Source: Endothia cerciana
Taxonomy: Eukaryota > Ascomycota > Sordariomycetes > Diaporthales > Cryphonectriaceae
Reading direction: 5' to 3'
Length of the DNA: 64,000 bases
Assembly: GCA_026119935.1 (NCBI GenBank)
Contig: JALRMH010000042.1
Span: 1-64,000 of the forward strand
The number at the start of each line of letters is the position of its first letter. The first letter of the stretch is position 1. Under the pieces are notes generated by a model, which saw nothing but the letters and a program-made list of their open reading frames with translations, did no database searches and had not been told where the DNA came from. This document shows, in pieces, positions 46,982-58,053 of this stretch. A program made the position numbers and the translations under genes.

Positions 46982-48148
46982 ATGTTTCGCGCAACCAGGG
47001 TAGCAACCACCGCCAAGCGGTCGGTCAGGCTTTACTCGGCAGCCGCCGCGAAACCTCGGCATTTGATGAGCATCAATGACCTCACCCCGGCTGAGTTCAC
47101 CAAGCTGGTCCGGAACGGCGCAGCCAGCAAGGTGGAGGTTGCCAAGAACGGCAAGCTCAGCGCGTTGGGGGCGTCTCTGACTGGCAACTCGGTGGCCATG
47201 ATGTTCAGCAAGCGAAGCACACGCACGCGTGTGTCTACTGAGGGCGCGATTGCTCTCATGGGTGGGCACCCTATGTTCCTGGGCAAGGATGACATTCAGC
47301 TTGGGGTAAGTCGCCATGTATAGCAGGCGGTCTTGTGGGATCAGGTTCTGAGCTACATTGCAGGTCAACGAGTCCCTCCTCGACACCTCGGTCGTGATCT
47401 CTTCCATGGTCTCCTGCATGGTCGCCCGCGTAGGCAAACACTCCGACATCACGGGTCTCGCACAACACTCCAGCGTCCCCGTGATCAACGCCCTGAGTGA
47501 CGACTTTCATCCGCTGCAGACCATCGCAGATTTCCTCACCATTCACGAGGCTTTCCCTTCGTCCACCTCCAACCCCACAAGTCTCGGCTTGGAAGGCCTC
47601 AAGGTCGCCTGGGTAGGCGACTCCAACAATGTCCTCTTTGACCTCGCATCTGCATGCATCAAACTCGGTGTCAACATCTCTGTCGCCTCACCACAGGGCT
47701 ATGGCATCCCCGACGCGATGAAGAGGCACATCCTCTCCGCCGCTGACGGCGTAACCCGCGCCGGGAAGCTGGAGGAGACAACTGTGCCCGAGGAGGCGGT
47801 CAAGGGCGCGGATATCCTGGTGACCGATACGTGGGTGTCCATGGGTCAGGAGGAGGAGGCGAAGGAGCGGCTGAAAGATTTTGAGGGGTTCCAGATCACG
47901 AATGACATGGCGAAGAGGGGTGGTGCGAAGGAGGGCTGGAAGTTCATGCATTGTTTGCCCCGACATCCCGAGGAGGTGCACGATGAGGTGTTCTACAGCG
48001 ATCGGTCGCTGGTCTTCCCAGAGGCGCAGAATCGGCTTTGGGCTGCTGTTGGTAAGTGCATGCCCAATATTCCGCGTTACGCGTCGAATGCTGATTTTCG
48101 ACAGCTGCGCTTGAGGCGTTCCTGGTCAACAAGGGCAAGATTGTGTAA
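46982..48148 (+). CDS. arg-12/ARG3: Ornithine carbamoyltransferase, mitochondrial
   Basis: Converts ornithine and carbamoyl phosphate to citrulline in arginine synthesis. Three exons (46982-47305, 47364-48051, 48105-48148; introns of 58 and 53 nt) give 351 residues, standard for the family. The N-terminus (MFRATRVATTAKRSVRLYSA) is a mitochondrial presequence. The carbamoyl-phosphate motif STRTR is at residues 79-83, HPLQ at 157-160, the ornithine-loop DTWVSMGQE at 263-271 and the catalytic HCLP at 304-307. The last exon encodes only the final 14 residues (ALEAFLVNKGKIV). All key residues are present, so the enzyme should be active. It converges on ILV6, with 222 bp between the stop codons. 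Confidence 0.97.
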
Positions 48149-48370
48149 GGAAGACCCTCGTGAACAGAGCAGCAAGCCTTCAATATCTGTTTTCAGTCCC
48201 GGGAGATTGATTGGGCGTCTAAAGGTTGAGAAAAACAAGGGAAAGAGTCCGTAATTTGATGCGAATACCATATTATCGATGGCTGTGAGCCTGAACTATA
48301 GCCGTCCCCCAGCCTTTGCAACGTAAGTTCACTTGTATCTATCTTTCCCCGTGATAATGCTACATGAGTC

Positions 48371-49395
48371 TTAACCGGGAGGCAACTGGCTAGCATCCAC
48401 AACCTCATCGGCCTCCTTCACAGCATCGTCTTGAGGGCCAGACAGCGGGGACCGAGGCAGGGCCATCAGACCAGTGCGTGCGGACTCGAGGATACCAAAG
48501 GGTGTGATGAGTTTCAGGAACGAGTCGATCCGGGTCGGCTTCGCAGAGCTGTAGTTTACCATCAGCACAAGCCCGAAACAGCGGCTTAAGGTATGGAGAC
48601 TTACATCTCGACAATACAGCTGCTATTGCTGATATCGAGCACCTTACCGCCAAACTGATGCGTGAAGTACGTAATACTTCTCAAATGCTCGTGCTTCAAC
48701 CGCAAAGCCTCACTCGGAGCTAGGCGGCTCGGGTGGTAGTCCTCAGCCGTCTCGCTCAGCGTCGGCGCGCGATCCGAAGCCTCGCCCTCGTCCATTGCAC
48801 CCTCCGCGGTGATCTCACGGTGATGCGCCCAGAGATCCTGGAAGTACTCGGGTCCCAAGATGTTGATCTTGGCCAGCAGCAGCTCGCGCTGTACGAGCGC
48901 AGCGGAGGTGTAGTCCAGCACCGCCCACACGGGCACCAGGTCTTCTAATTGACGCCTAGCCTGCTCGACGACGCCATCCTGCCCCGTGAGAACGATGGTC
49001 ATACGCGACAGGTCTGCGACCTCGGTGGAGCAGACAACGAGAGAGTCGATGTTGAAGCCCCTGGCGGCCAGGATTCCAGACACGCGCGACAGCACACCAG
49101 GCTCGTTCTGCACCAGACAGTTGAGGATATGGCGCTTAGGTGGATCCATGGAGGGCACAGGCGTCTCGTAGAGTATGTTCGACACGGCAGCCTGGGCGGA
49201 CCATGTCGGTGGGGAGTCGCTCGTCGGGAGAGGCGCCTGACGCCGGCGGAGGGCTTTGTAGGCTATCGCAGAGGTCGAGGAGCTGCTGGCGCGGACGGTC
49301 ACGGTAGACAGGAAGGAGGAGGTCGCCGGCTTGAGGCTGTTGAGAGCTGCTGCCCGCCATGGCGACGAGCGCAGCAGAATGCTTCGGGAGGCCAT
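48371..49395 (-). CDS. ILV6: Acetolactate synthase regulatory (small) subunit
   Basis: Mitochondrial regulatory subunit that confers valine feedback on acetolactate synthase in branched-chain amino acid synthesis. Two exons (49395-48605 and 48548-48371, 56 nt intron) give 322 residues. I chose the ATG at 49395 because MASRSILLRSSPWRAAALNS is a clear presequence in good context (AAAATGG). An in-frame ATG at 49419 would add eight residues. The ACT domain starts at HILNCLVQNEPGVLSRVSGI with the allosteric GFNIDSLVV strand, followed by VPVWAVLDYTSAALVQREL. The second exon completes VEISAKPTRIDSFLKLITPF and ends ASQLPPG. A perfect TGAGTCA lies 133 bp upstream. Confidence 0.95.
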
Positions 49396-49955
49396 TTTGT
49401 CAACCAACCCGGAGAACACTCGAGATGTTCCCTGAGAAGAATCGACTTATGACTTCCTCCAGACGAACTGAGCTGGCAGAGGTGTCTTCGCCGCTGGTAT
49501 CGAAGGTTGTGAGGACGTGATGGGGTCTGAGTCAAAACTCCTCAGGCCGGTCACTGGTCGCCCGGGCTGTCAATTGAGACGAGTTCGAGTAGTTTGCTGC
49601 CAGCTAGCCGACGTCGGCGAATACCCTTGCCGTACCTTTCCCCAGATTGCCGTACCTAGGCACTCAGTACGGCGGACTCCGTACAAGTACGTACGGTGAC
49701 AATCCTGCCGATTTTAGCATAGGGATCCACCGTTGAACCCCTGTCAGCTTAGAAGGTACCGCTATAAGGTGGGATGGCATGTTTGAAGCAACAGCTGTCA
49801 ATCCACTGGAACCTTGGGATCTTTTTGCTTGCGTCTCTTTTAAGCTCGACGCCTCTCGCCCAGAGAATCTATACAGTACTCTGCCGCCCATGTATTTTCC
49901 CAACATGGCATTCTAGCCTCATGGAACGCGGAACTCACCGTCGAGCTCGACCACC
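49396..49955. other. Divergent promoter region ILV6/USO1
   Basis: 560 bp between divergent start codons. Apart from the TGAGTCA site it contains a run of short GTACG/CGTAC-rich sequence near 49660-49700 on the USO1 side. Confidence 0.5.
49528..49534. promoter_or_regulatory. Gcn4/CPC1 site TGAGTCA upstream of ILV6
   Basis: A perfect seven-base match to TGA(C/G)TCA, the site of the bZIP general amino acid control activator, 133 bp upstream of the ILV6 start codon in the ILV6/USO1 divergent promoter. Branched-chain genes are known targets of this control in yeast and Neurospora. Confidence 0.6.
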
Positions 49956-52900
49956 ATGTTCTCGATCGCGACTGCGCCGGCCAAGCAGTCGGTCGGCGAA
50001 ACCATATCTGTTCTCAGCGGCCGCCTGAGTTCGTCGACTCTTCTCGAGGACCGCCGAGCTGCCATTCAGGGCCTGCGCAGCTTTGCGAAAGACTACCCGG
50101 CCTCCGTCGCCTCTGGTGCACTCAGGAGTCTGATTGGAAGTTTGAGTAAGGATGGAGACGATGTCGACACGGTCAAGGTGGTCCTCGAGACCCTGCTCAT
50201 GCTCTTCAACCCGAATCAGGACAGCCCTGAGGCTTCAGAAGAGATCGTATTGTGGCTGGCAGACGAATTTACCCAGAGGCAGGAGAATATAACACTACTA
50301 CTTGACTTTCTCGAATCCAACGATTTCTACTCCCGACTCTACTCCCTCCAACTCCTCTCCGCGATCTTGTCAGCCCGAACAGAACGTACCGAAGAATGCG
50401 TCTTCACTGCACCCCTTGGAATATCGAGACTCGTGGCCATTCTTGACGACCGACGGGAAGCTGTGCGGAACGAGGCCATAAATCTCCTCATATATCTCAC
50501 GCCATCGTCAACGGACATACAGAAGCTCGTTGCCTTCGAAGATGCTTTCAAGAAGATATTTGCGGTCATCTCAGCAGAGGGATCTTTGTTGGAAGGTGGC
50601 CAGGTCGTGGAGGACTGCCTCATCTTGATGGCGAATCTCCTCAGACTCAACAGCTCTAATCAGAGCCAATTTCGCGAGACAGGATGCGTTCCGCAGCTGT
50701 CACAACTCCTCCAAAGCGCGTATCAACTCCCGGAGGATGGGGAAGAGGTGGCACCATGGGCACAGGCCCAGCGTAACAGGAACATTTATGCGCTGCTCGC
50801 AGTCATACGAATGTTCCTCGTCCGCGGTGCTGTCGGCACCATGCAAAACCAGGGCGCATTTTGGCAACATAATCTCTTGTATCACGCTCTCCAACTTGCC
50901 TTTAGCCATTCCGCAGAGATCCCAATCAAGGCCGAGGTACGTGCCGCCCTGTCTTGTGTGTATGCTCGTGCATAGGCTCAATTGTACTGCTCCTAGGCTC
51001 TTGTGACATGCGCCGATATCATAAGAGGCCACACAACCCTTCAGGAGAACTTTGCGCAACTGCAAGTACCATCTCCACTTGAAAGCCCTCCGACGCCCAA
51101 TGGCAATGGCCCGCAAGCAAACGGCATCCCCAAGGTCTACGTTATTGATGGACTACTGGATCTGGCGCTATGTGTGCGCATCCTGCAGGCTTTCGACATG
51201 AGAATGGCAGCATGTGAATGTCTGAAAGCCTACTTCTTCCACCATGATGGCATCCGCGAGCATTTCCTCCGCCGAGCAATCGACGGGCACAAATCGGGGA
51301 CGATCGAATCTGCAAATGTGCTGACGACCTTGCTACGTTCGCCGACTGAGGACAGCACCGTTGACCCTTACAGATATTGGTTTGCGGCGTGCATCATGTT
51401 GCATCTCACCTTCGAAAACTCCGCCACCAAGGAGCTGGCCAGACAAGTGACTGAAGGCAACGAGGCCGAAGGTGAAGAGGTCGTCACGAGCATCCAGACC
51501 ATTACATCGCATCTGGTCGCCAGTCTTTCTCGGAGCGAGGACGAGCGCGTCACAATTGGATATTTAATGCTCCTTCTCTGTTGGCTGTTCGAAGATTTGG
51601 ACGGAGTAAACGATCTCTTGGAGGAGGGCAGCAATGTCCAACGGCTCATCCAGACCGTTGTGAAGAATACCTCTAGTGAGATAATCGTGCAGGGTCTTTC
51701 CGCCATGCTCCTAGGCGTGGTATACGAGTTCTCCACAAAAGACTCATCAGTCCCTCGAGGTACACTACAGTCTCTCCTGATGTCGAACATGGGTCGCGAC
51801 AGGTACATCGACAAGCTCAGCAAATTACGGGCTCATCCGTCAGTACGTGATTTCGAGATGATACCACAGAAGTTGGATCCCTCTACCGGCGCTCTCCCTG
51901 ACGTCTATTTCGACTCGACTTTTGTCGAATTCTTCAAGGACAATTACAGCCGCATTCTACGAGCCATTGACAGAGATCCTGGGATGGAGATCTCCGTGAT
52001 CACCAATGGTGTGCAAAAGGGCATCTCACGCGAACTTGTCGACTCCCTGCGCACGCAGCTAGATGAGAAGGAGAAGGCACTGCAAGAGTGTCAAGCGAAT
52101 GTGGCTCATCTAGAGCAGCAGCTCGGACAACACCAAGCTGATCTCAGACGCAATCAAGAAACGACCTCACTTGAGCTCTCCCGGATAAAAGCCGTGAATG
52201 AAGGCTTACAGCAGAATCACGAGCAAGAATTGAAACGGCTACGCGAGCAACACAGCCGGAGAGAAGTCGAGCTCCAAGCCCATATTGACACGGCCCGGCT
52301 GACTGCTGAGTCTGAGTACGACAGACTGCAGAAAAGGGCCGATGCTGAGCTGCAGACCAAGATCCGGCAGTATGAGGACCGACTTATACAAATGGAAGAA
52401 GAATTTAAGAAGGAGATGAAGCTGAAGGACGAGCAACATGAAAAAGAGAAGGAGGAGGTCCGTAAAGAGACTGAAGAGGGTCGAAAGAGGAGACAGTCCG
52501 AGGCCGATCGCTCGTCGAGACGGGCGGAGGCGGAGAAGGCTGATCTCAAGGCCACGATCAGCAGACTCGAGGTTGACCTCATGAAGGTATGTCACTCTCC
52601 TGGGCATGTTTTATTTTGTTTCTTATAACGAGTGTATGCTAATATACCCCTCAGGCAAACAAAAGCAAGACGCAGGAAGTTCAGGCCACCAAGGAGGCTG
52701 CCGAACAAGCCCAGAAGAAGGTCACCGAGATGGAAACTAAGGTCTCTGGACTGCAAAAGCAGCTCCGAGAGGTGAGACTCTAATAATCTGCCGAGCGGTC
52801 CCATGTTGTTGCTAATGATTCCTTCTAGCTGGAAGGAAAGGTTGCCGCCAAGGAGAGCGAGAAGGAGTCCATTCAAGGAGAGTTGGACGACCTGCTGATG

Positions 52901-53053
52901 GTCTATGCCGACAACGAGGAGAAACTCAACAAATACAAGGAGAGGCTGAAGGCCAAGGGCGAGGCCATCACGGACGATGAAGCGGAAGAAGATGACGATG
53001 ATGAGGCTGGGGAGGATGAGGAAGCGGACGACAAAGATGAGGGTGTGGATTAG
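49956..53053 (+). CDS. USO1: Vesicle tethering protein Uso1/p115
   Basis: Long coiled-coil tether for ER-to-Golgi COPII vesicles, acting before SNARE pairing (family role). Four exons (49956-50936, 50997-52586, 52655-52771, 52829-53053; introns of 60, 68 and 57 nt) give 970 residues. The armadillo-type head covers about residues 1-650 (GLRSFAKDYPASVASGALRS; RMFLVRGAVGTMQNQGAFWQ; ACECLKAYFFHHDGIREHFL). A coiled coil follows from about 690 (LRTQLDEKEKALQECQANVA; EEEFKKEMKLKDEQHEKEKE). The protein ends in an acidic tail (EDDDDEAGEDEEADDKDEGV). It is shorter than yeast Uso1 but typical of filamentous fungi. At the first intron an earlier TAG-GCTCAATTG acceptor would cause a stop, so I used 50997. 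Confidence 0.95.
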
Positions 53054-53758
53054 GACTTCGCCTGATACCTCTCTGTTCGTCTTTAACACTAGCCCAGGAT
53101 TATGGCATTGAAGCGGTGAAATTCCAGCGAGCCTGCTGTAGATATACCTTGCTTAACCATGATATGCAAATCAGATCTCTCGAACCGCTCACGTTGATGA
53201 AGATCCCATGTTGTAAGTTGCCCTTCTGAGCGATGCTGGCATGGCTTGTGCAATGGTCGATGGAATCGACACCGCAGAAAGCTGGAATCGGTAAGCCAAC
53301 CTCAAAATATCACACCTGCCGAAGACGGAATATCTGGTGGGATACCACGCCAGAAGTGACTCTGCCTGTGATTCTTATTTTTGTTTTTGAGAACCGATAT
53401 TCACAAATCTATTATCGTGGTACGTTCCTCACAGGGCGGCTTGGCCCGCAGTTTTTCACCATCCAAAATTGGAGTCGCATTTGAAATTTTCATGCACCTC
53501 TTTCGCACCTACACAACGACCAGCAAGAATTACAGCAAATCCAACAGACTGGGATCGGTCTGCATTATTTTCGTGCAAGCGTCATCTTCACAGTCAAGAT
53601 CTGAAAATTAGCGATATCAGCCTGTCAAGAATTGTTGCTCGTGCTGCCTCCGTCGAGACCGAAACTAGACGTCTGATATCGACCAGGACTAACGTATTTA
53701 CAAACAACCGTCGAAGAGACGACCGCTGCGGCTTTTCTCAACGCAGAGCCACAGCGCC
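53054..53758. other. Intergenic USO1 to PRMT3 gene
   Basis: 705 bp between two plus-strand genes, presumably the USO1 3' region and the next promoter. I see nothing else in it. Confidence 0.5.
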
Positions 53759-55559
53759 ATGTCAAAACACGCCGACGACATCCTCAGCGAGTCCGAGGGC
53801 TCGGATGGCTGGGATGATGTGAATGAGGGCGACGACGAACAAGAGACGCTGGATATCGTCTCACTGTTCAATGAGAAGGTCTTCCCGGATGCAGCCTCTA
53901 TGTTGGCTTACTGCAAGGACAAGTTCAACTTCGACTTTGTGGCGGCACGCGACCGCCTGGGCCTGGACTTTTATGGCAGCATCAAGCTGGTCAACTTTGG
54001 TGAGCGAGCTCGTCCTGGCAGCTGGCAGTGAGTGAGTGGCCTGGGTGGCTGACGACTTTTCCCCAGTGCGAAGCACGGTCAAGGATGGCAAGCCTCTCCC
54101 CGAGCATATCTCCGAAGCGGACATTTCAGACGATCGCTTCATGATGCCTGTCCTGCCTGACGATGCATTCATCATGTGTCTAGATGACCTGCCTTCCTCA
54201 CACGCGTCAGAGGACAAGGGCAAGGCTGTCGAGAGTGCTGAGCCCGGGGAGAACGCAGCCCTGAAAGCTCAACTCGACGAGATCACGAGGCAGTTCGCCA
54301 ACTACCGGCTCGCGGTGGAGCAGACGCTGGACAAGCGCTGGCATGCTGAGGACGATGACTCTTCGTCGACGTCGTCGTCTCCTGGGCCGAAGGAGAAGGA
54401 AGATTCGTCGCAGTCATACTGGGAGGGCTATGCTAACCACGGTATGTTCCATACAAGTGAGGGAATGGGCAGTGGTCGGGGCTGATGAGTTGGCAGACAT
54501 ACACGAGACGATGCTGAAGGATACTGTCCGCACGGATGCCTACCGCGACTTCATCTACAACAACAAGCACCTGTTCAAGGGCAAGGTCGTGCTTGACATT
54601 GGCTGTGGCACTGGTGAGACTCTCTTCCTCTTACTCGCCAGATCTCGATGCTTACTCGTTACTGACACTGGCTAGGCATCCTCTCCATGTTCTGTGCCAA
54701 AGCCGGTGCCTCCCACGTCTACGCAATCGACAAGTCCGCGATTCTCGACAAGGCCCGCGAGAACGTCTTCCACAATGGCCTCTCCAGCACCATCACCTGC
54801 CTGCGCGGTCGTGTCGAGGACATCACCCTCCCCGTGGACAAGGTCGACATCATCGTGTCGGAGTGGATGGGCTACTGCCTCCTGTACGAGGCGATGCTAC
54901 CGTCCGTGCTGTTTGCTCGCGACAGGTACCTCAAGCCCGACGGCCTGCTGATCCCGAGCCACGCGACCATATTCGTGGCGCCCACCAGCGACCCGGAGTA
55001 CGTCGCCGAGAGCGTCAGCTTCTGGCGGGACGTGTACGGCTTCGACATGAAGCCGATGCTGGAGGGGCTGTTGAAGGACGTCAGGGTACAGTACGTGCCC
55101 GGCGAGTCCGTGCCGGGGAGCGCGAGCACGTACGCGCTGGACCTGTACAAGTGCACCGTCGACGACCTGTCCTTCAGGGTGAAGTGGAGCAGCAAGCTGG
55201 CAAAGGACGTGGAGTGCGTCGACGGCTTCGTGATATGGTTCGACAACTACTTCGCGACCACCCGGAAGGCGGACGTCGAGCTCATCGACGCACCGGCGGA
55301 GGACTGGCAGGAGAAGAGGGGCGACGGCAGCGTGGCGTTCACGACGGGCCCGCACGCAGAGGATACGCATTGGAAGCAGGGGTTCCTGATGGTCGAGGAT
55401 AGGGATGGGAAGGTGATGAAGCCCTACAAGGCCGGGGACGAGATCGAGGGACACCTGTCGTTTTCCGTTGCGGAGGAGAATGCCCGTGGACTGGACGTCA
55501 AAGTTGAGTGGGATGGACTGCCGAATGCCCAGCGGGCCCAGACCTGGTCTCTGCACTGA
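53759..55559 (+). CDS. Protein arginine N-methyltransferase 3-like
   Basis: Type I arginine methyltransferase using S-adenosylmethionine; PRMT3 relatives methylate ribosomal protein uS5 (family knowledge). Four exons (53759-53999, 54067-54441, 54497-54613, 54676-55559; introns of 67, 55 and 62 nt) give 538 residues. The N-terminus is acidic (DGWDDVNEGDDEQETLDIVS) and leads into the position of the PRMT3 zinc finger, where the Cys and His ligands are mostly absent (VSLFNEKVF...AYCKDKFNF). LDFYGSIKLVNFVRSTVKDG follows. The catalytic core has VLDIGCGTGIL (about 237-247), VYAID, and the double-E loop SEWMGYCLLYEAML with Glu at about 307 and 316. The barrel domain ends in LSFSVAEENARGLDV. It converges on the OPT gene, 170 bp between stops. 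Confidence 0.93.
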
Positions 55560-55729
55560 TGCACGGCAGGGCCAGAGGTGGTGGTGGTGCTGGAAACCCA
55601 ACGAGTAAGAAATTTGCATTCTAAATATTCGTGCGCTTTCTATGCTATGCTGTAGAATGCAAGGTTGTGCATGCTTGGGGAGGAGTACATGAACCGTCGC
55701 CGTCGTATTCCAAGAGCTAACCCCCCCCC

Positions 55730-58053
55730 CTACAAGTGCGGCACCCTAGCGCTCTGCATGATCAGGTTTACAATACTCAAGAAACCCTCGCCAAGAATGA
55801 ACCCCGAGGCGAGCACAATCAGTGGCGTATCCTCCCTCCCGCGGCCCCTCCTCCACCACCAGGCCACAAGGCCGCCCACCGTCCTCGCCAGCGTGAAACT
55901 GGGCACGTTGTACATCCCGACCGCGACCGCGATCCCGCCTGGGACGTAGACCTGCCACCACCTCCCCGTCCCGTAGATCCGCACCATCGTCGTCACGGTG
56001 AACAGCACGGCGAGCGCCAGGGCCCACTCCCGCGCCATATATGGCAGTCCCTGGCCCGTGACGAGACGCGCGGTAAAGATCCAGACATACGCGGTGGGCA
56101 CCTGGAACAGGTTGCCGGGGATGGTGTAGACGGCCGTGTAGAGCTTGTAGATGAAAGCGGACACCACCGCCCCGACGGTCGCGCCGATGACCTGGCCCCA
56201 GAACTGGGCCTTGGGCGCCGCGCCCAGTAGGTGGCCCGTCTTGAGGTCCTGCATCAGGTCGCCCGCCTGCAGCGCGCCGGCCTCGGACACGGCGCCGGCC
56301 ACCAGGTTGATGAGCACCGAGGTGGGGTGCGACTGCGGTACTATGAGCGCGAAGAACAGCTGCGCGAGCTTGGAGATGCCCGAGACGGGGTTCAGGTCTG
56401 TCTCGCCGAGGGCGCGGACGCCCATTATGCTGAGGACTAGGGCCATGAGTACTGCGGAGATGGTCGCGTAGAGGGGTACGAGGTCGCCGAAGACGATGTG
56501 GATGCAGAGGATGCAAAAGGCTATTGAGAGGATGAGTCCGATGATCACGGTACGGGTGGAGACAAGGTCGCGGGCGGGCGCGTCGTCTCGGTCCGAGACC
56601 GCGAGGAGGTGCGAGATGCCGCGCTGGTCGTCGTGTGTGCCGTTGTGGTCCGTCGATTCGCGCGGGTGGAGCTCGGACATCGGGCTGGGCGGTTCGGAGA
56701 GGGTGTCGTCTTCGTTGTGTTGCCGGAGGGTGGTGTAGCCCTGGGGGCGGGAGGACAAGAGTCGGCCTATTCCTATATCGCCTATCTGCCATTTCTCGCG
56801 GACAAACCTGGCAAGGCGCTGGATGACGGGTCGGAAGGCGAGGTAGCCCAGACTAACGACTGCATCGGCGAGCATAATTGCCAGTGATGTCCAGACTATC
56901 CAGCCCTTGCTGCCATGCTCCCAGTCGCCAATCTCGCCCGGTGCCCAGCCTTTGTATTTGGCGAGGGGCGAGAGTATACCCCATCCCAGGACTGCACCCA
57001 GCAACTAGGAGAGCGTTAGCGTTGTGGTCTTCCGTATGGAACGAGTGTGGAACCTACCATATGTATGGTCGTCGCAGGGCCCATGATGATTCCCTGGCCA
57101 ACATATGCTAAACTCGGGTTCAGGGTCCAGAGCCAGGCGGAGGCGGCAGTATATCCGAAAATAGGCAGTTCCCTCAGGACGGGGAAGAAGTATGTTGAGA
57201 AGGTATATATCCCGGAGATGAAGAAGCAGATCAGCAACAGCCGGACGTTCGCCTTCCACTGCTGCTTCTGAAGATCTGAGCCCTCCTCGAGAGTCGTGGC
57301 GTCCGCGCCGGTCGAAGAGACGTCGGCCACACCGCCCACACCCTCTGGCGCAGCATGCCCGTCCTGGCCTGAACTCGGCGCCGGGTCATCCCTCACCAGC
57401 CCAGTCTTCCCGTGCAGCACGCTGATCAGCACCGCCGTGCTGAACCCGCTGGGGAACTTCAGCCTTTCCCGGATGATGACCTGTCGCCTCAGGGGCACCG
57501 CGAAGACGACACCAAAGTAGCATAGCCCCAGCGACCAGACGACCAGCTGCCACATGCTGAGGTTGATGGGGCCCTGCTCGTCCGACTTAAGAAGGTAGTT
57601 CATGGCCGGCAGGACGCCCACGAAGCCACAGCCGAGGGGCATGATGGCCATGGAGCCGGCAACGGTCTGCACGAGGACGTTCTCGACGGGCGAGAAGGGA
57701 AAGCTCAGGTGCCGAGATAGGGTCTTGAAGATGCCGAACCCCATGAGCGATGACGGCATCGTCATCATGCTCACCCAGCCGGTCTGGAGCCCAAAGTACA
57801 TGTTGGAGAAGCAGATGACGAGCCCGACCAGGAGACCAGCGGCCACACCACGGACGGTGAAGCTGCGGCCTTCTACGTCCAGCCCCAGCCCCGGCTTCGA
57901 AGACGGCGGCCCGCGGCCGTGTCCATCACGGAAGGCATGGTTCTCATCCTCGTTCTCGGCCAGCGGTGACCCTTGGCCCATCCCCGAGCCGTGGTCCGCG
58001 TGAGGGCCTGCCCGAGCATCCTCGGTCTGACCTACACCCCTATCTGGGGCCAT
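55730..58053 (-). CDS. OPT-family oligopeptide/metal-chelate transporter
   Basis: Multi-pass membrane transporter of 756 residues from two exons (58053-57058 and 57004-55730, 53 nt intron, phase 0). A hydrophilic N-terminus (about 65 residues) precedes the first helix (VRGVAAGLLVGLVICFSNMY). Characteristic OPT stretches follow: FGLQTGWVSMMTMPSSLMGF, FSPVENVLVQTVAGSMAIMP and LKFPSGFSTAVLISVLHG. A cytosolic loop with Asp/Ser/Pro runs interrupts the second half, and TAYVWIFTARLVTGQGLPYM and VYVPGGIAVAVGMYNVPSFT end the core. I estimate 14-16 membrane segments. The NPG/KIPPR motifs of peptide-type OPTs are not obvious, and the sequence looks closer to the YGL114W/yellow-stripe-like branch. The substrate is unknown. 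Confidence 0.9.

Noticed and set aside
54536..55402. 288-codon frame overlapping the PRMT3 gene
   Set aside because: Out-of-frame shadow of the methyltransferase exon 4, Arg-rich and without motifs.
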